From Sambucus nigra (Eukaryota; Streptophyta; Magnoliopsida; Dipsacales; Adoxaceae): a stretch of DNA of 64,000 nucleotides. Under the pieces are notes generated by a model, which saw nothing but the letters and a program-made list of their open reading frames with translations, did not search any database and was not told the DNA's origin. The DNA lies in the NCBI GenBank assembly GCA_949130495.1, contig OX422211.1, positions 537,976,872 to 538,040,871 of the forward strand, given 5' to 3'. The translations under genes were made by a program, and so were the position numbers. Numbering within the stretch: the stretch's first letter is position 1; the number at the start of each line of letters is the position of its first letter. Positions 10,926 to 21,320 of the stretch are shown here, one piece after another.

Positions 10926-11430
10926 TGTAAGGACATATTTTATAAGTCCTGTTTACATTGGAGTATGTCGTATACCACTACAACCGTCGAATAATTATTC
11001 GGGATCATTCAAGCGTCAAGACGGATCCGAATATTAAAGTTTTCCATCAAAGAATTCTCCGAGAGAATAATTTTGGTAAGGTTGTGTTTAAGTACCTTGG
11101 CATTTCACGTAGAGTATTGGGATTATTTTTCATAAAATATTTTCATGAGCCATAAAATATTTTATTCTCCGAAAACATATATTTCTTTTTCTAGGGTTTT
11201 TCCCATTTGAGTTTCTTCATACATCGGGAGTTGTGGTTGATTATTTCATTTTATTTTACCATCACCTAAATTAATGTTTTAGGGTAAGATTTAATTAGTT
11301 AATTAATTAACACAATAATCGATAAAATTGGTGCAAGTTTTAATTGAGTTAATTTCTTTGTTTAATTAGATTTCTAAAAATTTAAAAATTCTTGTGTGTT
11401 TGATTTTCCATATATAATCAGCGTTTTTCA
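10926..11430 (+). repeat. LTR of element H (505 bp), flanked by internal sequence on both sides
   Basis: It begins tgtaaggacat, as do the LTRs of D and G, directly after a polypurine tract. It ends tttttca directly before aattggtatcagag, the primer-binding site. Near the end it shares tagggtttttcccatttgagt and tacatcgggagttgtgg with the end of the D LTR. It is much shorter than the 1255-bp D LTR because the middle part is absent or different. Internal sequence lies on both sides, so this is not the outer end of one simple element. Confidence 0.7.
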
Positions 11431-11433
11431 AAT

Positions 11434-11445
11434 TGGTATCAGAGA
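11434..11445 (+). other. Primer-binding site of element H (initiator tRNA-Met)
   Basis: tggtatcagaga matches the plant initiator tRNA-Met primer-binding site in 11 of 12 positions, starting 3 nt after the LTR end. The same site with a full 12-base match occurs at the equivalent place in element D. Confidence 0.75.
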
Positions 11446-11468
11446 AAGTGGCTATAAGTTGTTTAGGC

Positions 11469-13013
11469 ATGAATTCAGGTGGTTTTTATATGGAAGGTTA
11501 GTCATTTTCTTGACCAATGTTATTTAATGGGTCTAACTACGTATATTGGAAAATGCATATGAAACCGGCATATAAGTTCACAAATGAGCGGGTATGGTTA
11601 GCTATTGTTCAGGGGTGGACCCCACCCACGACTGTAGTAAGTGAACATCGTGTCCCTAAACTGGTCGAAAGCTGAAGTGAGGATGAGCACAAGTTGAGCA
11701 ATTACAATTCTCGTAGTTTTAAAGCGTTGTATTGTGCGGTCACACCGGAGGAGTTCCACCGTATTATGGCATGTGAAACATTTAAAAAGGCTTGGTACAT
11801 ACTCTAACTCACTCATGAAGGGACGAGCGCATTTAAAGTTTTCAAGCTCTAGAAGCTCACTACTTACTTTAAGACCGTTAGGATGGGGGAGAGAGAAATC
11901 TTTGATGAGTTTTATGCGAGATTCTGTGATATAGTTAACTCATATTTTAACTTGGGAGAGAGAATACTCAACACCAAAGTTGTAAAGAAAATCTTAAGGT
12001 CCTCACCTGAAAGATTTAATCCCAAAGTGATTATCTTGAATTCTTTGGGTACTATCGACTTTAGGAAACTCGAAGAGCTTGTGGATGACCTTCAAACCTA
12101 TGAACTTGACATATTTTCTTCCCAAAAGACTAAGTAAGATAAATGCATTACTTTGAAAGCCCAGAAGGAGTAAACACTAGTTTCAAATGATAATCTGACT
12201 TCGATTCTGATGAAATGTCCATGTTTGCTAAGAACTTTAGAAAATTTCTCTAGTTTAACAAAAATAAAAAATTAATGGAAAGAAGTTTGAGAAAAATAAG
12301 TTGGACAAGATTGACAACACCTTCAGGAATTGTAATGAAAATTTTAAAAGGGATAAATTGAATAGATGTTTTGGTTGTGAGGGATATAGCCATAGGGCAA
12401 CTGAGTGTCAACTAAGATAAGGAAGGAAGGCAAGAATCTGAAGGCATACAATGCTACCCTTAGTGATAGTGAATTGGAAAAGAAACCTAATTCCCCTGTT
12501 GAGAATAATTACAATGCATTCACGGCCATTTATGTGAGCCTAAATGAAAAGTCTTCTGATGAAGATACTCCTATGCATGATGATTCTGAGGGCAAAGTGT
12601 GTGAATCCCGAGTCAGTGGTGAAGAGGATGGAATATATAAAGAAGAGGAGGGGAGTGAACTTCAAGTTTCCATTAGGGAGTTATACGCTGATCATTGATG
12701 TTGAAAAAGGCAAACTTGAAGTTAGAAGCTAAGTTGAAAGAATGTGTCGTAGGTAATGATGATAGTAAATTGATTGAGGATTTTAGGGCAGGTGAGAATA
12801 GTCTTCCAGGGAAGCCCAAGTATGTTGGGGAAAGAGAGAAATCACCTTCGTGGTTTTATGGAGGTTTTAAAGAATGAGTCCCTTGAGTTTGAAGAGTCTC
12901 GTTATTTGCTCGAGTCTAGAATAGTGAAGTTAGAGGAGAGATTTATAGAATCGAGTCACGTCAAATTTGATTTGGACTCTTGGTCGAAAAGCTTGATAAG
13001 ATTTTAGGTATCG
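11469..13013 (+). pseudogene. Gag pseudogene of element H (SIRE/Maximus-like copia gag)
   Basis: The ATG at 11469 starts MNSGG, parallel to the MNSGY start of D's gag, but the frame is soon lost. Recognisable pieces follow in several frames: EIFDEFYARFCDIVNSYFNLG with KKILRSSPERF (11883-12137), an intact CX2CX4HX4C zinc knuckle (CFGCEGYSHRATEC, 12368-12409), an acidic segment (12405-12698) and the coiled-coil region (12695-13007). The protein would coat element RNA in virus-like particles. At least four frame breaks make it non-functional. No protease or pol follows; the sequence changes character after about 13100. Confidence 0.7.
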
Positions 13014-13822
13014 TCATAATAAAAAATGACAATTTTGAAATTAGCTTTAATGATGATAATATTTCTGCTACCAAAGACAAGACTAACCTTTTGAGAGGGT
13101 TAACCCTTAGGTAATATTTGTAAAAACTCCCATTTTCAACGTAAAGTTTGTTTAGATACAATACGGTGAAGATGGGGCTTATCTAACAACTTATATTATC
13201 CTTAGCATCAAATTGTAGAATAAAAGTTATAAATTAAAACATCCATGCATACAATAAGAACTAAAATAACAAATAGAATAAGTACATAAGTCTCAACTTT
13301 TACTGATATAGAATATCTTCATAATACGATTGGATATAAACCTACTGAATATAATAAACTTCGGGCTTATGCCCATATAATATATGAAATATAAATAAAT
13401 GAAATGGAAAAAGGAGTAACAACTTAGGATAAAATCAAATACATGAATCCTCTAAGCAACTGAAATGCAAATCTGATCATTCGTCGACCCGGATGATCTT
13501 ATATATGAAAATTTGGAAATTATTTTAATAATTTCGATCAAAGATCTAAAGTCGCAAGAATTAACTTCCAAGGTTAATAATTAATTATGAAGTTAATCCG
13601 AAATACATGACAACCATCAACTCTCACACGCAATAAGTATCTCACCCCCCTCCTAAGTGTAATACTACGCATTCTCAGCCCAAGCCATAACATGATAAGT
13701 GGTTTCTACACACCATACTAACTAAGAACAACTAACCATCGTATAATTGGAATGTCACTTCCTACATATATACAACCTCAGTTACAAGGACTAACCCCTA
13801 CGATACTACCCCCATCGTATAA
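13014..13822. other. Unassigned AT-rich region with short spaced repeats
   Basis: No gene is seen. The string catcgtataattgga occurs at about 13738 and again at about 13813, the second copy forming the junction with the duplicated block that begins at 13823. The stretch could be the remaining LTR of the minus-strand chromovirus E that hosts the insertions to the right, but I found no sequence proof. Confidence 0.3.
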
Positions 13823-14395
13823 TTGGAGTGTTTTAAACCTATTAGGAGACTTGGAGACCAATCCAAATGAAAGACAAAATTCGCGTGTCAGGTACAGCGA
13901 ACCGGTTCGCAGGTACAGCGAACCGGTTCGCTCCCCCGAACCGGTTCGGGGTGGGGTTCGCATGTACCAGCCTGGACTTTCTCTCAACACTTAGATTTTT
14001 TTCTGGTTTTTCTCTCCTTTTCTTGGATTTTTCTTCAACTTCAACTGAGCATAACTTTTCAACCGTAGCTCGGATTTGGGTGCCGTTTTTTTCCAGTGTG
14101 CTCGTTGTTCCGAGATCTTCAACTTTCCAGAAGGACCCACCTCCAGAATCGGGCTGTAAAATTACGAAAATGCCCTTGAACTTGCCTTCCTAGCTTTTCT
14201 TGCACTGTCTTGCTTCCTCCTTTGCACTGCTTGCATAATTAACCTGTAAAACCAATAGGAGAAGCACAAAACACGCAATACTCGCCAAGAAGGTTAGAAG
14301 CATAAAAGTGAATCAAATCCATATATGTTACATCATTCGGGTTCACAAAAGTACTGAAATTAGGGGGATAAATATACAATATTTATGCCCAATCA
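13823..14395 (-). repeat. Truncated LTR of Athila-type element B (first copy)
   Basis: This interval matches 25684-26256 base for base apart from two visible substitutions. It contains the palindrome triplet (13896-13950) and ends with the LTR terminus cccaatca (minus-strand LTR start TGATTGGG). The other about 990 bp of the LTR are missing: the left edge at 13823 joins unrelated sequence. A gaaccggttc-rich hairpin region and a pyrimidine-rich stretch are retained. Confidence 0.85.
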
Positions 14396-14680
14396 CTAAT
14401 CACCCCTCACTTGGATAACCTCCCATATACTTCGATGAACTCGTAAAAATATCGCGAAGATTTCCCCTGGCCTGACCCGACCTAAGTTCAGGAGCCGAAT
14501 TGATTTGCCTTGACAGAATCGATTCGCTCTTAAGGCCGAATCAATTTGGTTCGGACAATAAGCCCATATTTTGCCTTATTTTAAAAATGGTCTTTTTCCT
14601 TAATCTTAATTAAAGATTTTAAAGCTTCATAGAACTCAATTTTAACAATAATGAATCCATAACAATAAAAAGAACACATA
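14396..14680 (-). repeat. Spacer resembling an inverted chromovirus LTR segment (copy 1)
   Basis: Identical to 26257-26541 as far as I can see. On the minus strand it carries three gaatcgattc-like motifs about 20 bp apart, resembling the triplet in the LTR of element F (57465-57519). It is therefore probably part of the LTR of a minus-strand chromovirus into which A and B inserted. No coding is present. Confidence 0.45.
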
Positions 14681-15999
14681 TGTATGGGGGGCTTGAAGAT
14701 AGTCTCAAGATTAGAGACAATCCCCCCCAGCTAATACAACATACTCAAGGGAATAAGGCAGGGAGGCAGCTCATCGAGGTAGCTCAAGCGAGGTAGTGCA
14801 GCATGGCAGCTCAAGTGAGGCAGCTCGGCTTGGCAGCGCAAGTGAGGCAGCTCAGCATGGTAGCCCAAGGAGATCTTCTAGCGAAGTACCTGGCCGAGAT
14901 GGCTCATCCTTTATCTTTGTTGTCTTACTTAGTCATGTTGTATCTTTTTATATTTGCTACAAGCTATAATAATTGTAATGATGTAATGAATATAACGCTA
15001 TTCAGTGTGAGGTCAAACGGTACTCGCGAGAGAGCAGGACATGTAGAGCTTGGGAGAGCTTTCATGCTCTATTGGGAGACCTCGCCATAGGGAACTTAAG
15101 AGGGACTTGGTTTGGAGGATTGAGAAGTGAAGCATCATTGGGGCTTGTCCTAACCATCTTAGATACACCTAGTAAAACACAGAAAGACCTTTGATCGTGG
15201 AATCTTAGGTGGAATAGCCTTGAGTTCCATCGTGCGTTGAGTTGTGAACCAAACATCCCTCTACTTAATGTCACATCTACTTTAGGTGATGTCACTAGCC
15301 AGGTAAGCAATGTCAAATCTGTACTTGAGTAAACCACCGTGGTATTTGGGGTTGTCAGACAGTTGGTGGGCCACCTTTGTGATGACAGCCCCCTGGCGCA
15401 TAGTGGTTAGATAAAAGGCATGTTTTGGCATTTAATGTTTATAACGTGGAGCTGACTAGTCCATCAGACATTTAATGTTTGTGACATAAAGTGTGAGGAA
15501 TGTCTTTTACACCAGTAAAAGACTGAGGCACCTCGGGAGTGGTGTGGGGGGTTATTTATGGGCCTCAACCACTTATGAGGGAGAGGATGTTTTTTCAGAG
15601 TTATTTCTAGAGAGTATTAGAGAGAAAAGATATCTGAGAGAAGTTATTGCAAACCAGAGCTTTTACTCACCCGTCATTGTCATTTATTACGAAGCTTTTA
15701 ATAAGTTGACTAGAGATCTTTGAGGGTTAGTTTTGTGTTTGGCTACCTGCCAAGGTGTATCTAGGGTGCTTACTCCTCTCTCCCTCCGACTGATTTGTTT
15801 TTTAGTTTTCTTTATTGTTGTTTGGGTTATACACGAGTGCATTGTGAGTCCAATCTGTGTGTTGATCAAATACAATATTGTGAGTTTATTTTTGTCCATT
15901 GAAGAGTTTCTGGATTATCATTTATCACCATACTTATAGGGGTTACACCTTAACAAGTATTACCATACTCCCAGGTTATAAGGGGACTACCCTCTTACA
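14681..15999 (+). repeat. LTR of Tat-type element A (duplicated copy)
   Basis: It begins tgtatggggggcttgaagat and ends ctaccctcttaca, and is the offset copy of the 5' LTR at 26542-27860. The related 3' LTR at 52269-53577 has the same ends but is visibly more divergent. Several short open frames inside (for example 14803-15090 and 15493-15723) recur identically in the other copy because the whole block was duplicated, not because they are genes. Confidence 0.85.
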
Positions 16000-16036
16000 T
16001 TTGATGACTTTACTGGGAAGGTATTCTTCTAGAAGT

Positions 16037-16789
16037 ATGGTTCTGGATAATGTTAACCGTGCTATAGACTTTAATGCTACAAGACGTCATGAAGAGCAAG
16101 CTGGGAGAGAGCTTGAGGTAGCTAGAGATGAGGTCCCTCGAGATGGGGCCCCTCGGGTGGATGCACCTCTACTTCAAATGGGAACGAGCATCCCAGGGGT
16201 AACGCAAGCTTCCATGAGCGCTGAGATGGGGCCAGATCAGGTGGCCTTCCTCATGACTAAGTTCTATGAGTTTCTAGAGACCCCAATTACTTCAACGGTG
16301 TTGGGGGGATTTGATGCCAGTTCCTTCGTAATGCCAATGGTGGCTTCGATGTCCCTGCCAAGAGCAGTTCCAACAGGCACCGCCCCATCGAACACAACAC
16401 CCGTTCCTGTTCCAATGATGGGAACCCCCAGATGTGACGGCCGTTGCACCTGTGGTGGCCACTCCAGGTGCAACGAGTGTTCTGCCAGTGGTCACTCTGT
16501 CCATTCCCTAAATGATCGAGAAAACACCAGCGTCTACTTTGGAAGAGATGAGGAAAGAGATGCAGAAAGAAATGCCGAGGATGATAACATCTTCCTTGCA
16601 ATCAGTTGGCGAGGTGGCATTGATGTATGATGATTTTTGTATGCCTTATCCTCAAGAATACAATGATGATCCCTACCCGAAGGACTACATTCCTCCCATC
16701 TTCGAAAAATACACTGGGAAGGAGGGAAACTCGAAAGAGCATATTAAACGCTTAATCGAACACTTAGGAGCTCATTGTAATAACAAAAA
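16037..16789 (+). pseudogene. Truncated gag of element A (duplicated copy)
   Basis: It starts at the ATG corresponding to that at 27898 (MVLDNVNRAIDFNATRR). After a frame change around 16430 it runs into the gag domain start PIFEKYTGKEGNSKEH, and is cut at 16789 where antisense B gag sequence begins. The last true residues are LGAHCNNK. It cannot encode a complete gag. One residue differs from the other copy (Leu for Pro in the serine-rich stretch of frame 1). Confidence 0.8.
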
Positions 16790-17586
16790 TCTCGAAATCC
16801 TTTCTCAAGGGTGTCCAATCGACTGTCCGTCATAGAATGCTTATCTACGTGGAATAGGCCGGACGCCGATGGAGCAGTGGTGGGTTGTCGATTTTGATTT
16901 TGAGCGCTCGGGTCAGAGGTATCCCAGGATTGGGTAGTCTCGGCGACATACCTCATGTGAAGATCAGCATCGTGGGCATCTAGATCGACAAACGGGCCAC
17001 TTCCCATAGTTTCAACAAGTTGTTTGGAGTTAAGATTTAACCCATTATAGATAAAGGAGATGATTTGCGATGGATCAAATCCATGATGGGGACATGAAGC
17101 CACTAACTCGTTGAAACGTTCATAACATCGATGGAATGGCTCATTTTCAAGTTGTCTAAACGCTTGAATTTGAGCCTTGATAAAGATTATTCGATGTGTT
17201 GGGAAGAATTTCTTGAGAAATTTAGACTGTAGCTCATTCCAGGATGGAATCGAGCTTGGAGGTAAAGACCATAGCCAAGCTTTGGCTTTATCTTTAAGCG
17301 AGAAGGGGAAGAGTTTGAGGCGGATTACCTCTTGTGTGCAGGTTTGATCATTGAGAGTATCACACACGTCCTCAAATTCCCTTATGTGGAGGTATGGTTT
17401 TTCAGAATCCATACCGTGGTAATGTGGTAGCGTCTGGATCATCCCATTCTTGAAACGGAACTGCCCGGCATTATACGGGAGTATAATGCATCCCGGAGTG
17501 ACGGTGCGCTCGGGATATAAGAATTCTCTCAACGGGCGGTACTGAGGCTCTTCCTCACCGGTAGATGCATTACTGTGTTGCGACAT
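16787..17586 (-). pseudogene. Truncated Athila gag of element B (duplicated copy)
   Basis: The N-terminal 265 or so codons match the complete gag-protease at 21321-24293: start MSQHSNASTGEEEPQYRPLR, then CIILPYNAGQFRFKNGMIQ and FLKKFFPTHR. It differs at two residues that I could see (Ile for Thr after PTHR, Ser for Phe before GLFHVDKH). It is cut at 16787, just after the EKGFRD segment and before the zinc knuckle, by the junction with A's gag. Confidence 0.85.
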
Positions 17587-17639
17587 CTCTCTTTCACTCG
17601 ACGATTCAGCGTTCTCACTGGGTGTGCACGACGTGTGTC

Positions 17640-17976
17640 CTACGAAGGAGAAGGGAGTGTTGCTAGAGATTGAATGTGACGGTGTGGGAGGTGGGATCCA
17701 GAACTGTGGGGCTTGCGGAGTGTGGGGACTGTCAGGATTATACTCAACAAGTGGATTTTCGTGAATGCTGGTTGGAGTATTATGGGGTGTGGGAGTGGTT
17801 TCAGAATTTTACATTAAGCTCAGGAGAGATGATGATTGTGAATCTTTTTGAATTTTTTTTTTTATTTTTTTTTTGGATTTTTGAAATTTTTTTTTTGGAT
17901 TTTTGAAAATTTTTTTTTTTTTTTTTTTTTGGTCAAAGTTTTGGATTAACTCGATCTAATCCTAAGTCTACCTAAT
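17640..17976 (-). other. Leader of B between gag and primer-binding site, with T tracts (copy 1)
   Basis: It corresponds to 24350-24671. It holds long T homopolymers (17857-17936) that are about 12 bases longer than in the other copy, the only clear length difference between the two leaders. The short open frame here (17670-17906) ends in Phe runs from these tracts and is not a gene. Confidence 0.7.
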
Positions 17977-17994
17977 TCCCCGGCAACGGCGCCA
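17977..17994 (-). other. Primer-binding site of element B, copy 1 (tRNA-Asp)
   Basis: The plus strand reads tccccggcaacggcgcca, so the minus-strand element reads TGGCGCCGTTGCCGGGGA, the complement of the 3' end of plant tRNA-Asp and the usual primer-binding site of Athila/Tat elements. It lies 6 nt from the LTR end at 18001. Confidence 0.9.
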
Positions 17995-18000
17995 AAAACT

Positions 18001-19560
18001 TGACACGACTCAGAATGTGTCTCTAAGGTGTGTACTCTCTAGGCTCAAGTGCAAGCCTATCGTTCAAGTAATAATCCGACAAGTCGGGTATCGATCCTCA
18101 GGGAAAAAGGACAACGGAGTTGTGACGACGGGATAAGAAAGAGGAATCCTAACGTGACTCTAAGAAGAAAAGAAAAAAATTGATTTTGGGTTTTTGGGAT
18201 TGATTAAACTAAATGCAATTATGAAACTATGATAAAATATGCAACTAACTAAATTATCTAGATTAAGAATGAAGGATTGAATTGAAACTTTTAACTAAAT
18301 GATGAGAAAATAGGATGGGAATACAATCCCCCAACCCTAGTGTAGTGTAGTGATAACGTTGATCATAAATTTATCCGATTAATTCAAACCCGGAATTTAG
18401 TACTCCCAAGCATTATGTATACGAGGTTCAAGCCCGCGTCATACCTAATCTGAGGATGAGTAAATCGGTATCGCGGTAATTACAGTCAAATTGTACTCTA
18501 AATCATCACGAGTACCCATAGGCAAACGAGATATAAAGATCTACAATTATTATGAAATTACGCGATACGATTTAAATTAATCATTAAATTCAGCGGATCG
18601 ACGTTATACACACGCACTAACACATCAGGTTGGGTTCATGCATCCCAACCTTGAAAAAACCTAGCCGGACATGTTAAATGGACTAATGCATGAAATAATA
18701 ACGTTGCATGTGTATGAATTCATGATAAAACTAAATCTAAACATGTAAATACGTATTATGAATGCGAAAACAAGTTGAATCTAATGGGAAAACAAAGCAT
18801 GCAAGAATAATAATAAGAAACAAGAATCTTGAATTAAAACTTGCAAAAACAAACCCGAAACAATGAATTCTTGAAGTAATTTATGCCCTTGATGTTCCTA
18901 GATGTTCCTCTCCTTTTTCTCTATCAAAAACTCTCTAAAAATGGCCCTAAAAGCTGCTCTTAGGTTAATACCTTCGTTCCCCACAAGTTTGGAGTGTTTT
19001 AAACCTATTAGGAGACTTGGAGACCAATCCAAATGAAAGACAAAATTCGCGTGTCAGGTACAGCGAACCAGTTCGCAGGTACAGCGAACCGGTTCGCCCC
19101 CCCGAACCGGTTCGGGGTGGGGTTCGCATGTACCAGCCTGGACTTGCTCTCAACACTTAGATTTTTTTCTGGTTTTTCTCTCCTTTTCTTGGATTTTTCT
19201 TCAACTTCAACTGAGCATAACTTTTCAACCGTAGCTCGGATTTGGGTGCCGTTTTTTCCAGTGTGCTCGTTGTTCCGAGATCTTCAACTTTCCAGAAGGA
19301 CCCACCTCCAGAATCGGGCTGTAAAATTACGAAAATGCCCTTGAACTTGCCTTTCTAGCTTTTCTTGCACTGTCTTGCTTCCTCCTTTGCACTGCTTGCA
19401 TAATTAACCTGTAAAACCAATAGGAGAAGCACAAAACACGCAATACTCGCCAAGAAGGTTAGAAGCATAAAAGTGAATCAAATCCATATATGTTACATCA
19501 TTCGGGTTCACAAAAGTACTGAAATTAGGGGGATAAATATACAATATTTATGCCCAATCA
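18001..19560 (-). repeat. LTR of element B (1560 bp) with internal sequence on both sides
   Basis: It begins tgacacgactcag and ends tatgcccaatca (TGATTGGG ... GTGTCA on the element strand). On its left it borders a primer-binding site and gag, as a 5' LTR would. On its right it borders a polypurine tract, as a 3' LTR would. It therefore joins two element bodies. I noted about six substitutions and one indel against the LTR at 24696-26256, including a mutated first palindrome (gcgaaccagttcgc near 19064). Confidence 0.9.
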
Positions 19561-21320
19561 AACCCCCCTAACTTAGAACTTTGCGCGTCCCGAGCAATGT
19601 AAAAGAATGAAATTAAGAGTTAAGGACACTTCAAGGACTTTATTGGGATAGAATACCACTTTCGCGGGCAAGCGATTGCATTTAGCGCATGCAACAAGCC
19701 TTTAAACCTCTAGGTTACCCTAGTAGGACGAGTTGTGTCTCGTGAGGGTTTGCAGTGAATATACCCACAAAATTCGACTCAAAGAAAATTCAAAATATGC
19801 AAAAATTGTACAATTCAAACTTTTCCATAAAATAGTCATCATCAAGTCATATTTACAAGTCTCAAATCGTAGTGTGTGTGTGCGAAGCCGAAAATATAAC
19901 CGCCAATTTTCATCGATTGATCATTACGTTACTTATCCGAAAATTCGTTTTGATTTCAATTTCTCACGGAATGCACTCACAAACGAATCTCTCGGATTAT
20001 GGCTATTCTCTCGGCATGCGTGATATAAGGAGTAAATGTAATGGAAGCAAATACACGCATGCAATTAGAAAGACGGAAATTTTATGGTGAAAGGATCTCT
20101 TCAACGGATTACGGTTTTAAAAACGGGAACATCGCCTCTATTTCGCGCATTTAACCTCTTATATTATCTTTTGGTGTATTAACTCTCCACGCGGTACTCA
20201 ATTTACGCAATTTGGACTCGGTTAGGACTTTTTCGGGTTAAAAGTTGCATTGGGTAAAATAAAGGAGGTATGGAGGGTTGGAATTGGAAAAGTCATTCGT
20301 GATGTCCGTTTGTGCATTTTCCGGGCTATTGCTCATTTTTTTCTTCTTTTTCTATTTTTTTTTTCTTTTCTTTTTTTCTTTGTTGCTATTTTTGTTGAGC
20401 ATTCTTCTATTTTTTTTTTCTTGCCCCCTTTTTGTTGCACTTTTCGGACTTAAATTCTGATTTTTTGTTTTTTCATTTTTCGCAATTCCGGGCTATTTTG
20501 GGTTTTTCGGGTTGTCAAACGAAAGGAAAAATTATTTGGCTCAATTTGGGTTACAAAAGGGATAATTTTTCGCTACTTTTTCTGGCCAATATTTTTGGGT
20601 GACAAACGAGGGCCTACTTCATTGTCCAAAATACCAATTGCGTTACCATATGCGTTTCGAGATGAATTTAAGTTTAGAGACTAATTTGGCACGATTTTCA
20701 AGGCAATATTGCACACATTTTTCAAAACCGATCAAATGAAAAAATTTGAGATCCTTGACAACTTATTAAGCGCTAAAAAGAACTTTGAGTTAACAATTAA
20801 CTCGGATTGATTTAAAATCTCGCAAAACGTGATAGGCTCGAATCTCACCGGGTTTGTTAATCTCCACATTTATTCGTTAAGTCGTCAATTTTCGCACAAT
20901 TTCCATCTTTAGTCAATTTCGGCTCGTGTATGTTGGATGTTTACAATTTGAGACTCCAATTCGACTTTTAATGATACTTTTGAAAAAATTTGAATTCCAA
21001 TTTTTATTTATTTTAAAGAAAAATATTTTTGGATTTTTCAAATTTTTATGATTTTTTTTGGAAATTTTGGGCATTTTTGAAAATTTGTGAAGTTTTAGAA
21101 ATACGCACTTGTGACCCCCCCTAACTTAGACTTTTGCATTGTCCTCAAGCAAAAAGGACGAAAATCTAATTCAAGGCGAATGAAAAGTGCGGAAAAATAA
21201 AACAAACAAATGTGAAAAATGCAACAAGACACTATATGACCCTCATGCATGACTCAAAAATACAACAAAAATCACCCCATACGCGTCGGGGGTGCGACGA
21301 CCTCTCATCTCTCCATAAAC
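19561..21320 (-). mobile_element. 3' non-coding region of element B with two polypurine tracts
   Basis: About 1.76 kb without coding capacity. On the element strand a purine tract (agttaggggggtt, 19561-19573) directly precedes the 3' LTR. A second one (taagttagggggggtcac near 21112-21130) follows the family-typical TTGAGGACAATGC motif and lies close to the end of the gag-protease ORF. T-rich runs (20336-20420) and phased short runs near 21000-21060 are present. Reverse transcriptase, RNase H and integrase, which would normally lie here in Athila, are absent. Confidence 0.75.

Larger units (their letters stand above)
13823..16789. repeat. Duplicated block, copy 1 (matches 25684-28650)
   Basis: A constant coordinate offset of 11,861 relates every landmark in 13823-16789 to 25684-28650: the truncated B LTR, the spacer, the complete A LTR and the first 750 bases of A's gag. 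Reading both copies I noticed about three base differences in 2,967 bp (for example ccctaaatg at 16506 versus ccccaaatg). The block ends inside A's gag, where it joins a piece of B's gag in opposite orientation through the 3-base string aaa at 16787-16789. Confidence 0.9.

Noticed and set aside
14803..15337. Several short frames repeated exactly at 26664-27198
   Set aside because: Their perfect conservation comes from the recent block duplication. They lie inside the LTR of element A on both strands and show no domain.
16264..16601. Minus-strand frames of 69-104 codons, repeated at 28125-28462
   Set aside because: They are antisense shadows of A's gag and duplicated with it.
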